Assembly: GCF_021018805.1 (NCBI RefSeq)
Contig: NC_086251.1
Location: forward strand, 45,330,767-45,394,766
DNA from: Prinia subflava
Lineage: Eukaryota > Chordata > Aves > Passeriformes > Cisticolidae
Length of the DNA stretch: 64,000 nt
Direction: 5' to 3'
The notes under the pieces are model-generated. The model made no database searches and was not told the DNA's origin. It saw only the letters and a program-made list of their open reading frames with translations. Shown piece after piece: positions 14,190-27,296 of this stretch; the stretch's first letter is position 1, and the number at the start of each line of letters is the position of its first letter. The translations under genes were made by a program, and so were the position numbers.

Positions 14190-14623
14190 TGTGATGCCAT
14201 GAGTTTTGGCCTTCACGTTTTCAGATTCTGTGCTGCTTAGGTGTGGTTCTGTGCCTTATATTAAGTACTAGCAAGCTTTCTTCACAGAGTAGGCAGACAA
14301 AACAAATCCTTTTCCTGCTGAGGACCAAGGACAACTTTCAGGCCCAAAAGCACAAACAACGGTGGGCCGAGGGGAGGAACAAGAAGGATGGGACCTCACA
14401 ACCTGAAGCTGTAATTGGACAATTAAACCCAATATGCAAATGGCCAAAACTTATAAATGTAAGATCTCATGACCGGGGGCCATTTTGTGACCATTCACAT
14501 TTTGTGACTCTGGATGCAGCCAAGGGGCATCCTGGAGGCATTTTAATCAATACCTGCTTTATTCCCCAGCTCTGCCCAGTCTCTGTTTCAGGTCAGCCTT
14601 CCAAGATATTAACTGGAAGGGCA
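14190..14623 (+). mobile_element. Solo LTR of an endogenous retrovirus
   Basis: The element is 434 bases, starts TGTGATGCC and ends GGGCA, so it has the TG...CA ends of a retroviral LTR. It is flanked on both sides by the 4-base word TGAC (14186-14189 and 14624-14627), as a target-site duplication. Inside are a TATA-like TTATAAAT at about 14450, then blocks that I recall from a common songbird LTR: a 'gggggccattttgtga' word, 'ggatgcagccaagggg' and a 'tcaatacctgctttattcc' polyadenylation region whose AATAAA has decayed to AATACC. No internal viral genes follow, so it is a solo LTR left by recombination between two LTRs. The 127-codon open frame at 14243-14626 lies inside it and is not a gene. 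A 4-base duplication suggests an ERV1-like (gamma) origin, but a 4-base match alone has a 1/256 chance of being accidental. Confidence 0.78.
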
Positions 14624-14627
14624 TGAC
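14624..14627. repeat. Target-site duplication, right copy (TGAC)
   Basis: This is the right-hand partner of TGAC at 14186-14189 and directly follows the terminal CA of the solo LTR. Confidence 0.6.
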
Positions 14628-17600
14628 ATGCAGTTTGTTACTGCATGCAGAATTTTATAATAATTTCATTTCCAGAATAACCAATATAGTAGTTATCTAA
14701 TGTCAAATGCCATAATTACAGAATACATGTTTTTTTCTAAAAAAATTGTGGTTTTTTATCTCCTGAACAGAGATTTTCAGCAATAAATTCTGAAAAAATG
14801 GAAGCTACTCAATATCTATTTTGCTTGCATTAATGATAATCAGTTCTTTAAAATTGCTTCTCAGTTTTCATCTACACATCAGTTTTTCTCTTACCTCAAA
14901 ATCTGCTTTTCATTATCTCATGAAAAATTTTAAATTCCCTCGGTTTTCTGTGGAATGTGTTCAGTAAATCCTTGCAGGCAATTGTCCCTCTCCTTATGTC
15001 TGAGAAGCCAAATCAAATGTCATTGGACTGACATTTTCTTTTTCTTATTTTCTTTTTCAAGTTTCCCCACAAGTACTGAAGACCCAATAGCTTTCTGCCT
15101 TTTTGTTTGCTGTTGGCTTTTTTGGTCAAAGTTCAAGATTCTATAAAAAGAGAGAGAAGCTTTAGGAATATCTAGTTTGTCTCTCAAGCTTTGACTGTTC
15201 TTTATTCCATTCTATTTCTGACCTCACACGCTCAACTAGGTTAATGCTTTCACAAATGATCTCTCAACCAGGATCGATTCTTGCTCAAATCTGTGGAAGA
15301 TTAAAAGTGCTGAGAATGGACTGTCTGGTCTGTAAACACTAACACATTCTGTATTAGTAAACCAGAATGGCAATAGAAATAGACAGCTCTCTATATCATT
15401 TAGTGATTTTTTTTAAAATGTATTTCTCCTATAAAACCTAAAGTGGTAAATATGAACCTGTAAATTCCCACTTCTTGAAAAGTGTTTATCAAAATCAATT
15501 ATTTTAATGGCAACTACTGAACTTCAGAGACAATCTCCAAATACTTTTGAAAGCATTTTTTAAATACAGCATTATAAAATGACTCTCATGTAATCTGCAA
15601 AACAAAAGTTAATGGTCTCCTGCTACATGACCCTCCATAAGACCTATGATTATATCCTTTGACTTCTTAATGGAAATCTAGTTGCCAATATCAATTAGAA
15701 AAGTGGTGGGAGAATTAATGCTTATGAGTGCATTTGATGAATATGTAGAAGGAATATGAATGTATGTAGAAGAAACATGAATATATATGTAAAAGCATGA
15801 TATCAAACGAAACTGGTAGTGTGATTTATCAAACCAATTCAGTAGAGATTTACAGGTTGCAAAACCATGGAAATTAAAGAAACATCAGGCTCAAGATTCT
15901 TCCCTCAACAATAATTTTATTTTTATGAGTTTGTTTGACAGTCATTAAGTCTTCAGATACACAAGCACCCAGTCTGTTATATCCAGTATAATGCCCTCAT
16001 CAATAAAGTATGAAGCTTTGGACCATTGATCTTCAGTGCACAAAACTTTCACAAATTTCTAATATTTTCTTTAAGGACCTAACTATTAGAGTTTGCTATA
16101 AACTGTAGCCCCCAGTATACCAGCTGCTATTCATAATGCACAAAAATAGACTATTGTGTGTCCGCACATAGCAGAGGTCAGGCTGCCAACATTGTCTCAG
16201 AGGCAGTGCAGTTAACAGAAGGTAACCTGTGTCCATCCTGTCAGACATCTGGATTCAAATAATAAATTATGCAGAAGTTTTGTTAAGGTATAAATCTCTG
16301 ATGTACAACAATGTCACAAAAGATGTTATTAATATTTGAACAATATTGAATGCATGGTCTTCCTGTTTATCTTATTTTCCCCAGTCCAAAATGAGTTAGG
16401 AAATAGATGACAGGTGCTAAATAGGAAGTCTACTTGTCTGTATTTTCTAGAAACTCAGTTACATGCCATACAGAAGAGAATTCTCAAAAGCATACTCAGT
16501 TTTTATTGAGAGAAGAGTGATTTTAGTAACACTTCTTTTTAATCACTTGAACCAAAGACTTTAAATGGCAGCTTTGATGTCTGCAAAAATCAGATGGATT
16601 TTAATATGATAAAGAACACATCATTTCTTCCCTGACCTTCTTGACAAATATGAAGATATTTTAATGAAAAGGTCAGAAAGTTTCAAAAATGATCATTCAG
16701 AATGACCAATCACAAGATAAAGACTGAGAAGCAGAGAACAGGCATAGTTTTAAATCCAATACCATGATTCATGTACTGCTGCAAAATTACAAGACAACTG
16801 TATATATATACATCAGAGGTCTGCTTCAAGTTTGAAATTTAAAAAAAATAGATTTTATAAGACTTGAGTGATGATAATACTTTAATAACCAGTTAATCTG
16901 TGAAAATAAAACATCTGATAGAGATCTAAAAGGGAAATTAATCAGGTTTCTTTCTAAATCCTCTTGTCACTTGAACTTTATATTGTGTATTCAGTGCATG
17001 GACAAGATGCACCACGCTGCTTGCAGGTATTCTTCTGGTGGTTGGTTTGTATTAGGAACACAGTTCCTGCAGGACATCTTCATGGAAAGGAAAAGGAAAG
17101 ACTACTGAAGTTTTATACAGTAAAGCAGAAGTATTTTTGGAAGAATAGAAACAAACAGGGGATGACTGAGCTGACAGTTTTCCTTTTGTTCTGCTTTAAA
17201 GGACTAGGGAAAAGTAGATAGAGTTTCATACGTTTTCATTAGTACATCCAAATATAATAAGGACCAATATTTGTGTGAGACACTGGGAATCTCCTGCTTT
17301 GTGAGGGGAAGAGTGTTAATCTTCCATTTTTATTTTGTTTTCAGATGGGTGGCTGATGTTGAAGTAGCTTCTAAACTGGAAAAGCCATGCCTCTGTGCAT
17401 TACTTACTTGATGTCTGACATTCTTGATGAGCAGAACTGAATTGGACGGCGATTTATTGCCAGGGAGCAGAAACACTGATTTGCAAATGCAGTGCTAAAT
17501 CAGTGATGCTAAGGAAAGCTACCTACTCCTGCAGCTTTACAGATTATGAGATATCATCTCCTCCGTTGTTTCTTATTGAGCCTCATAAAGCACAGAGAAA

Positions 17601-20404
17601 CTGGGAAACGGAATTCAGCTTAATTTGAAATGCTTGTCTTAAAGTGGGACAGCTAATTTGATTTACGGAGGTGGAAGAAAAGCTTGTTCCATGTAGATTT
17701 TAGTTAAAGCTGTTACACTGTAAAATCCTGGATGTTTATTTTTAAAGATACAATTTTCATTGTAACTGGAACTTAATTCTATTTCAAATACAAGAAAAAA
17801 ATTTGGGAAAGGTTATTTAAATTCTAGTTTTGCTTTTAAGAGGGTCTTAAAATATCCCTTTTCCTCCCTTTTCCACCCTTTAAATAAAATTAGAAAAGCT
17901 TCTGGGAGAGCAGAAAAATGGAGCAAAGCTGGTGCCTTCTGCATGCATTTACAATGTTGACAAACAAGGCAGAATAACAGACATCCCCTCTTCCTCCTTT
18001 TTAAGCACAGTTTTTGATAAAACAAGTTCAGTTCAGATGTTTAATCCCCTAGAATTTGTTATCTAAGTATACTTTTGATCACAGATTACAACACTTGAAT
18101 CAAGTGTGATTTTTTTTCTTAGTCTGAAGTTTTCTGTGATTTCATCTTTTCTTAAACATTATTGTCAAAAAAGACTGCTAAAAAAGTCAGCTGTTATTTT
18201 TTAATTAATATTGGTATTATTACAATAGCCATTATGTTTGAAGTTTTTAATTTAGCTAAATAGTTGTCATTGGTAAAAACACTCCCATACCAGAGGCTGT
18301 TCTTTTTGATGTATCTGGAATCTGATATCCATCTGATGATGCAAAGTGGGTGAAGCATGAAACATGTCTCAACATTGACTGCATGGGGAGATGTTTCAGG
18401 GAAGGACAGAAGATTTCTATCTAGCTCATGTGTTTTTTTAATGTATTTCTGTAGTCTGAACTACCAAGGTTCAGTGATTTGATTCAGGCCAAGGGACTGG
18501 AGGAAGTTTAGTATGATCATCTGTTACTTTGACAGGTCCTTGTCAGAGTTAATTATCTGTTCAGAAAAAAAAATGCAGAATATGTATCTATTATTGAAAT
18601 ACACACACATTGGTATTTGTCTTTACAAATGCATTACAGACCAGTAGCCCAATATGGCCACAAAAGAGGAAAAAAAAAAGAAAAATGGGAAAGAATGACA
18701 CTGTATATAAATGTCAGGAAGACCTGAGGTTTATCTGTGGCTGTGATGTGGGGTGGCTCTTCCCCTTTCCCGAAGAGCACTGTTGCTCATCTGATAGGGA
18801 AGAAGCTGCCTGCTGTCAGGGCAGCTGTGTCCAGCCTTGGCAAGGTGCTCAGATGAAAGTATATTTATTGACAGGGGAATGAAGACTGCTTTACATCACT
18901 GTTTGTGCCTGAACATTTTTCTACCGTGGAGTTTAAAACAGATATGCCATTCTGAGAAATAACTACTCCTTTACAACTCCACCATTTTGACTCAAGCTGG
19001 GAAAAAAAAATCACCTACAACTACTGAACAAAACTTATCCCCTTATTTTCTTGGTGCTAGATTTTCAGCTTCAAAAGACATTACTTCATTTATCTAAGGA
19101 TTATGTAGTTTAAGAGAAACACCCAAAAGGAGAATTAGCTCAAACTAATAAAGCAGGCAATAGAAATCAAATCAGTTTAAAGATCACAATTGCTTTGAAA
19201 ACAATTAGCATTAACTCAGATCCCATTAAATATTATATATTACTTGGCTAGAGGGTCTAAATTAAGAAAGAGAAAAGGAAAACAAAGAAAACTCCAGTGA
19301 AAAGTAAATAAACTGATTAGTTTTGCAAAGACTGGTGTATATTTTTCATTACTTTTATTTTAACATTTTCCAGTTCACATAAACACTGTTACGATGTTCA
19401 TACATCATAGGCTGATTCTATTTCTCTTAACACACTCTAAAAGAGAGTATGATCCATTTGTTTGCTTTGCCTGCTGGGCTTCTTCCTGTCCCTGACACAA
19501 TTTTGTCTTACTTTCTGTATTAAAAATAATTCTGAAGAGTCTGATATTTTCACTTCTAAGCCAGACAGCTGTTTGAGAGTGGTGGTGGCAAGTAATATTT
19601 TATACTGGTTTGAGTTATTTTCTTTGTCCATTGCTTATTAAATAAAGGATGTTCTTCATTGAAGATTTCCTTTAGATACAATATCATCATCTGCAATATT
19701 TTAAATTCTGAAAATAATCATGTTAGGTTTTTTGTACTCCTTCCAACCTCCAGACACAGCCAGGCTGACTAGCTCTTCAGGCTTTCTGTCACCTTCGTAC
19801 TTAGCTCTAAAAACTCACTTGAGTGCATTTGCTGCCTTTTTGCCTTCCATTTGACAATGAAGGTTATCACACTCTCACTGGATTTATATTTTTAAAGTGT
19901 CATCTTGCAATGATCAGTATGACAGCATGTTTCATACAGTGGTCCATAAAACCTTTGGAGAAAACCCAAGAGAGGATTAGTGCTTGTGAAAGACAAAGTT
20001 GGGGGAGGGAAGGAACCAAAAGACTTTTTTTTTTATTATTCTGTATTTCATACTGGGAGAAAAAGGACAAATCCTTCTCTTCCCCCTTGGAGTTTATTTG
20101 ATGATTGGTGCCACTTGCAGTACTTCTATAATCCCCTAGATAGCACAACTTTTCAATCAGAGTGAAACATAATATCATTTTATGACACAGATGTTTAAAA
20201 CCTTTAGACAGGCAGACACTGCTTCTTTGTACATAGAAATCTGAAAGGAATATGAATTGCTTGGATTCATGGGAGAGAAGATATTGGTAAATAATTGTTT
20301 TAGAGATTAAACAGTACCAAAATCCTTTTGCTGGTAATGGATGCTATAGGAGGATATGGCAAATGTCATGCAGGCTATTTGACACTGAGATGTGTCATAT
20401 CATA
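14628..20404. other. Gene-free AT-rich sequence
   Basis: No gene is supported. A degenerate tandem of 'gaatatgtagaag'-like words lies at about 15739-15800. A slightly GC-richer patch at about 18720-18860 carries a 90-codon open frame that resembles no protein I know. No transposon is recognised. Confidence 0.55.
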
Positions 20405-20409
20405 TTTGG
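20405..20409. repeat. Target-site duplication, left copy (TTTGG)
   Basis: TTTGG lies directly before the TG that starts the LTR at 20410. An identical copy at 21441-21445 directly follows the terminal CA. Confidence 0.8.
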
Positions 20410-21440
20410 TGTAATGGGTTCACCCCGGCTGGGTGCCTTATGCTCACCAAAGCTCCTTTGTCACTTTCCTCCTCATCTGAATAGGGGAGAAAAAATACAA
20501 CGAAAGTCTCATAGGTTGAGATAAAAACAGGGAGAGGTCACTCACAGATAACCATCATGGGCAAAAGACACTTGGAGAAATTAACTGAATTTATTACTAA
20601 TTAAATCAGAACAAGACACCCAGAAAAAAACATGAAACAACCAAATCTTAAAACAGCTTCCCTCCACCCCTCACTCTTCTCAAGCCTAATTTTATTCCCA
20701 ATACTCTACCTCCTCCCTACAGCTGTTCAGTGAGATGGGGAGTGGGGGCTGTGATCATCTCATCACACAGTGTCTGTGCCACTCCTCACACTCTTCCCCC
20801 ACTCCAACATGAGTCCTTCTCACGGGCTTTGGTTCTCCACAAACTGCTCCAATGTGGATGCCTTCCATGGGGTGCAGTTCTTCGGGAGCAGGCTGCTCCA
20901 AAGTGGGTCCCCTGCAGGGTCAGATGTCCCAACAGCAGCCCTGTTCCAGCATGTTGTCCTCTCTCCCTGGGGCAACAGGTCCCGCCAGGAGCTTCTCGAG
21001 TTTGTAGAATGGTGGAACCACAGCCTCCCTTGGCCATTCCCCTGCTCCAGTGTAGGGTCTGCAGTGCAGGTGCAGCTGGATCTCTGCTCCCCCCCTGACC
21101 TCCACGGGCTGCAGGGACACAGCTGCCTCACCACAGTCTTCACCATGGGCTACAAGGAGATCTTTGCCCCAGTGCTCCTCTGCTTCTTCAGTAACCCCTG
21201 TGACTGCAGAGCTGTTTCTGTCACATATTCACCCTTCTTTGGCTGCAGTTGCTCAGGGTTTTTTCCCTTTCTGAAATATGTTATCCCAGAAGACACCATC
21301 ATCCTCACTGATGGGCTCAGTCTTGGCCAGCCCATTTGCATTGACTCTTTCAGTCGTAGGGGAAGCTTTTGACAGCTTCTCACAGAATCCACATCTGTAG
21401 CCCCTCTGCTACCAAAAACTCACCACACAAACCCAATACA
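20410..21440 (-). mobile_element. Solo LTR, ERVL-like endogenous retrovirus
   Basis: This 1031-base element begins TGTAATGGGTT and ends CCCAATACA, giving TG...CA ends, and is flanked by perfect 5-base duplications TTTGG. Five-base duplications are typical of ERVL (class III) insertions. Read on the minus strand it starts TGTATTGGGTTTGTGTGG, which I recall as the start of an abundant avian LTR. Minus-strand AATAAA words sit at 20590-20595 and 20691-20696, consistent with a polyadenylation signal and a U5 of about 180 bases. The U3 part holds degenerate internal repeats around a CTGCTCC core (20844, 20893, 21042 on the plus strand) and is much GC-richer than its surroundings. The 200-codon open frame at 20770-21372 and the overlapping frames on both strands are by-products of this GC-rich repeat, not genes. 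No gag, pol or env sequence is present, so it is a solo LTR. Confidence 0.88.
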
Positions 21441-21445
21441 TTTGG
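21441..21445. repeat. Target-site duplication, right copy (TTTGG)
   Basis: This is the right-hand partner of TTTGG at 20405-20409 and abuts the terminal CA of the solo LTR. Confidence 0.8.
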
Positions 21446-21956
21446 TTTACGTGGATGACTTCAAAATTAGTTGTGTACTGTCTGTAGACAGAATACTCTA
21501 TATTATAAGTATAGGTATCAATAAATAATTCCTTTAATTATGGGGAACTGCAAAAAGCATCTTGAGACGAGTTCCATCAGCCATTGCTTTCTGACATATG
21601 GGCTTTATTGCATTTGATCTCTGTGGACACTTTTCTGCAACAGTCACCATGGTTATTGCTAGGATTAAGTGGAAGGATTAGTCATTCAGAAATTCAATAT
21701 GTATTTTCTAATACCTGAGTGTCAGTTGCAGATTTTGAATCATTCCTGATGTCTGGCATGTCAGTGTCTCCAGGTCAAATTCTGTTCTCCATTACAGCAA
21801 AGCCAATCCAGAACTGACCAGAGTCACTGGGAGCTGAGGCAGAGCAGGTTAGTGTAGCCTAACAAAACAGAGAAGAGAAGAGAATCCTCCCTGCTGCCCT
21901 TAGTGAAAAGGCTAATTTTAATACTTTTTGAGTTGGATGGAAAAGTTCATTATGTT

Positions 21957-22010
21957 TTGGTTTTTTTGTTGTTTTGTTGGGGTTTGTTTTTGTTTTTGTT
22001 TTTGTTTTTA
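21957..22010. repeat. (TTTTTG)n-like T/G-rich simple repeat
   Basis: An irregular T/G tract gives way to four consecutive GTTTTT-type units at about 21983-22010. It could be the decayed poly-A-like tail of a minus-strand insertion, but no element body is recognisable next to it. Confidence 0.8.
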
Positions 22011-22574
22011 GCAAGAAGTTGTAGTCCTGTATGTTGGAATGATATCTGAGTCAAAAGGGGAAAGGGAGTTCAAAGGGTGGCAGATGATGCTATGAGGGAC
22101 TGTTGCTCATTTTGTCAGCCTGGCTGAGTAATAAGTGCTGTGGATGAGCTGGGTTGGAGGATACCTTTTGCTGACAGAATTCCAATGCAAATATACCAGA
22201 AAGAGGGAAAAATGCTCCAAATCATGGGCAGTTTATCAAGTCTCTTAGAAATTTCTGTAAGAAACTGAAGCTGACTTCTAAATATCTCACATCCTGACTA
22301 ACCCAAGAGTTAGATCTTAAATATTATAGCACTCTTTTTGTTTCTTTGTATCCTCCGGTACCATAAACCCATCCTTTAAAGTCAATGAGCTTAGTGGTAG
22401 GATAAAATCCGCTCACTCTAAATTTAAAGGGCAAGTTCTGAAGCAATGGCTAATTTTCCAGGAATCTGAAAGAGGCAGCTTGCTGGGTCATCAGGTCTCA
22501 CTGCTGAGAACAGCAATAGATGTAAAGAGAATAATGATCTATGCAGATCTTCCTCAGAAAAATACAGCTCAAGT

Positions 22575-22610
22575 AGCTCCACCAACAAGCTGAACAAGCT
22601 CCACCAACAA
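22575..22610 (+). repeat. Two-copy short tandem, 22-base period
   Basis: AGCTCCACCAACAA occurs at 22575-22588 and again at 22597-22610, separated by AGCTGAACA-type sequence. This is a simple local duplication. Confidence 0.75.
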
Positions 22611-25600
22611 CTCATTCTGTTTTCTGTAGGTTCCTCAGCAAACTCTTGTTAGTCTTGATATAGCAGATATAGTCTGTTTCATAAGCAGGCATTTTACTTA
22701 TTGTTTTTGTAACATAATTAGTAAAATAAAGTTTTCTTCTCCTAACAGTTTTTTTTTTTTACTGAGCCTGCTTGGGCTCTGTCAATCTTATGTCACTGCA
22801 GTTCACAAAGGAATTTTTCTTTTAGTTGTGCTTTATTTTTAGTGGGAAAGAAATGATGGATAGAATAATTACAGAAGAAAACTGATTAAATAAAATTCTG
22901 ATCATTTAGTCTCCATGCAAAAGTGCTCATATTGTACCTTGCTGTTCTGTTTAGTCTCTTATGAAGGTAACATGTCTTTATAAATTTATTTCTAGGTCTG
23001 CAGCAGCTAATGAAGAGGATAATAATTTATTCATTCTTATAGAATGATAATACAGTGGAAAAGTCAGGATACAGAAGAAAGGCCTGGAGTGTGACCATCT
23101 GTCTTAAGGAAGATTGGCCTTCTTAAATGCAAGTAATGCATTCCTTGGATGTCATCATGGATTTGTCTTTCAAAATTTAAAACTTTCAGGCATTTTGAGA
23201 AATGGTTAAAATAAACTGTCTGAACCTAGAAGAATTGCTCTGCAAGATGTTGAAACAGCAATATCTTCACAGAGCCTGGAAAGATTTTTACTTTTGTGTA
23301 TGTTCTTCCAATGTTTTGATAGATTAATTGAAATGTTACACAGCGGGAGTGTGAAACACGAATTATGAAATAAGGAATTACTTTTCAAAGATACCTCTTC
23401 TCCTATGGTATTTAAATAGCTGGGGGTCAGTTGGTTAGGACAATTTAATTGATCCATTCTTCCTAGAAATGATCAGCACAGGAGCAATAAAGGAAGTACT
23501 CTTGCAAATGCAGTTTGCATGGCATATTGTTTACTGTATATCTTTATGATTATTCCCTTTGTATAAAAAAGGACTATCTACTGGGCATAGTAGATGGTTT
23601 GTACTATCAGCTAAAAAATTAATACATCAGTTCAAAATTCTAATTCAAATTTGAACCCATGAAGGGTGCATAAAACTGTCTGTGACACAATAACAAAACC
23701 TCCTAGATTCAAAGTTTAGATTCTTAATTCCCATCAGGTGGTTTTTATTATATTATCACATCATGACATCTTCCTTTCGGATTCCAAAATGTACATTTTT
23801 TCTATTTCAGCCTTTTAAAAGGTTTCTCCACCATTTATTCACAACACAAAAAACAACCATCTGCTATTGAGATGTTCATAAACATATTTCAGTTTTATGT
23901 AGTGTAATTTGAACTAGAAAGAACTGAGGAATGATCAGTGAGCTCCAGTGGCTATTTGTGGCTGTAATAAAGCCACTCTAATATTGCACACTTGTACAGT
24001 GCATCACACAATATAAATGTGATCACCTAACTATGAAGGAACACACCAGCAAGATTAACACTCCAGGGAAGGGCACGGAAAATTATTAGATTCAAGGGAC
24101 ACTATCCATGTGGGGAGTTTTCTCGTGCAAACAGATTAAAGCCAAGGCATCCTCAAAGGGAAATAGCTTTGTACAAGAGGAAGCATTGTGTAGTGCTTGA
24201 AATTAAAAGAGTTAGTGCTGTAGAACAGAGCTCAGAGTTCTTCTTCATAGGAAAGGACTAAAATGATGGCCTCTCCTGCTCCAAATGAAGGTACTTAGCT
24301 CCTTCACTGTTTTTGTTCACAGGAAATTGTGAGTGACATGAGTGCAAAGGACTTATCTTCTCTGGCTACATTGAGGCAATACAACAAAATTGTCTGGTTT
24401 TGTCCTTGATGAATGAAGTTGAAAGTTACTTGCTTTCTCTTTTTACTGTGAGTGTTGTCCAATCAGTTTTCTCCAAGACTGCAGGCCTTCTAGTAGGAAA
24501 TCTTTCTTTAGAAAAAGCATTGCTTTGACAGTTTCTTTTATGTCACAGTGTAATGTAAAGCTTAGTTGGCACATTAAACAATAGTGTTGGGAATTAGATT
24601 CTTCAGCAGGAAATCTGCTACCATCTTCCTCTTAAAAAAGGCTTGTCTAAGTGAAAGACAAGTGATGTTCATGTAGAAGAAGAGACTATCCAAACATCAA
24701 GATAACACAAAAGAATTTTGCCTTTCTTTTTAATAAAGCTCATCTAAAGCCAACCACTTTCTATGTTTTAATCTATTCTTTTGCTCTATTTTAATTCAGA
24801 AATTAATATTATTAGGATATGTCCCTTGACTCTGATGTTATTTCTTTTTTGAGAAACTAGTGAAAATTTTCCATAGAATTTAATTTCTTATAAAATCGTT
24901 TTCCATGGAATGACTTGGATCATGGATTGGACTAATGTGAAGTTAAAAATTAATTCAAAAGTTATTCACATCCTGAGACAGAATTTTGATAAAAGCTTTC
25001 CTGTGAGGCTTCAATGACTACTTGATGTGGAATGAAACACTGTTTATTTTCTGATATTATTTTCCTATATTGTAAGCATTAGCCACATAATTCCAACTGT
25101 GAAATAAAAAATAAATGTATTCATGTATACAAAAATTTGCATTTAAAATTAATCTTGTGCATCACCCCTGCAGAGATTCTTGTCTCAGCATATGAACCTG
25201 ATCATCCCAGCAGCCTTATTACAGTATCAAAACTTTTATGTACATAATACACTGCATGCTTCTGTGAGATACTGTGTTAATGTTGTTTTATGAAAAAGTT
25301 TCTGTTGGATGTGTTCCTCCATTATAACTCAGGTTTTGCAAATGTAACCATTTACACAATGTTTTACTCAAGAAAAAAACACTAAATAGAGATTCTTGTC
25401 AAAGCGGAAACTATGAAGCTGTTCCTTTGCACTCTCCTCTTCAATGTACACGGAGGCATTCACAAATGTAATTGTAAGAGCACCAATATCTCTCTTCTGT
25501 AAAATGCCAGCTACTAGCTATGGGATTTGCCTTTTGTTACAGGCAATTATTTAAATCTCAAAATCATCTTCCAGTAGAACATGTGCTATGTGAATATTCT

Positions 25601-27117
25601 GAGTTGTCTGATATTTCACAGAACTTCCTTCATTTTTTCTTTTGCTCTTTGCCTCCACCATCCTAAAAATCCCATACTAAGAAAAGAAACATTCACTGAA
25701 GATCTTCTTCGATAATTGGGCTTTTTTGGATGTATAGATGAGAAACATTTGGGAAACTTTATTATTAACGAAGAGTAAAAGACTCTGCAGATTGCTGTGG
25801 TTGTTCTGCTTTCTCCTGAGCATACAAGCCAGATGAGGTCTATGTGCATATATTTCTAGGGGTTACCAAGGAGTAACAGAGCCCAGAGGCAGTTCAAACA
25901 ATTTCAGTGGAAGGGTGTGCTTAAAACATTGCTAAAGAGAGGCAGTCAAGTTCACCTGGAGTGAAGGTCTCCAGCCTCCATTCCACCTTACACAGCATTA
26001 TGACTGAATAAAATTAATCAACTTTTAGAACTGAAGAACAAAAATAATTGCTGTGGTACAAAGCAGGTCCATATTTTGTGAAACTGGAAGAACTGGATAT
26101 TAGGAATGATTATTCTGACATAAATCACATTATTCCTTACAGTTGTTTCATTCTCTACATTTTCTGTAGATGTGAAGCTGCTTTGTTTGGTGTTTTTTTC
26201 TGTTGTGTTGCTGTAGAGGTGAAAAGCCTTTGTGTTTTGTACTGAAAAGTGAGATAATTTTTTTTCTCTCCTAAATCAGTTGTCTCATTGCACGATCCTT
26301 CCAATAGAAGAATCAAATGCTGAAAAATAAGAATTAAAAAGGACTACTACAGTAAATCTCCTGAACCATGCTGCTGTTGCCCTAGCTCCACCTTCCTGGC
26401 TCTTTTGCAGTTGCATTTGTGTTCATGCATCTGATCACATGAATGGGACTCAGTAAATCACACATTGCTAACTGTGTAAATCTTAAATAACCATTCTTAT
26501 TTCCTGTGGAGCAGTTATGAGTTCACACCTGTTAAACTGAGACTATTCTTAGATCTTGTTCTGGGGAACATCCCCCTGCAGCTAGATAGTCCATCTGATG
26601 AATAAGAGAAACCTAATTGATAAAATAAGATTAATAATTTAAAAAATATTTCATAGCCTGCTCTTCTTCTTAGTCACACTGAAAATTAGAGTATTCTGGT
26701 CATAGCTTTCATACGTCATCATTTCTACTCAGTAGTACTGTGATCATTTCACTCATTTCATTCAGTTTGATTTCATTCTCTTTAAGATAAACTATCCATG
26801 GACCTTTGAAGATTTCCCTGGAGGAAGATCAAGATTGGTGGTCCATCTGACAGTGACAGAATATACCTGAGCCACCAAGACATCAAGTTGCAGTGCTGGT
26901 CACACTATGAAAGGAAAAGTGAGATTTATAGGTATACAGGTATCCTGTGTTGGAGGATGTCCCCTTGTTTGTCTCCACACCCTGCTGTGCTTTTATTCCT
27001 TCAGATCAAGCCAGCAAAGAAGTTGTGGTAGAAAATCAAAAAACCCCATCTGTAGCTCCACATCCCTCTGGTTTGGGGAGGTACCAGTATCAATCTAAAG
27101 TGGTTAAAGTATTCTGA

Positions 27118-27296
27118 TGGTTAAAGTATGGTCCCAAGTTGCGGGAACCCTGATGAGGCTGGTTAGGAAAGGACTGCAACTTCACAGCCCCCACAGCCAG
27201 GGGAGGGCCCCTGACTTGGCTGCTTCATGTCAGCTCCATCTAGTCAGAAAATGCTGTTGTTGTGAAATAAAATTTCTGGTTTCTGAGAAATACTAC
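27118..27296 (+). mobile_element. Possible LTR or retroposon remnant
   Basis: This GC-richer block stands out from its AT-rich flanks and ends with a polyadenylation-type signal, GAAATAAAATTTC, at about 27264, followed by a short T/G-rich stretch. That arrangement resembles the R/U5 end of an LTR. I find no clear target-site duplication and do not recognise the family. A small tandem (TGGTTAAAGTAT at 27101-27112 and 27118-27129) sits at its left edge. Non-repeat origin is equally possible. Confidence 0.25.

Noticed and set aside
14243..14626. 127-codon open frame
   Set aside because: It spans the solo LTR at 14190-14623 and ends at its terminus; LTR sequence explains it.
20730..21392. Overlapping open frames up to 200 codons on both strands
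   Set aside because: They lie entirely in the ERV solo LTR (20410-21440), which is GC-rich and poor in stop codons. No protein family is recognised.
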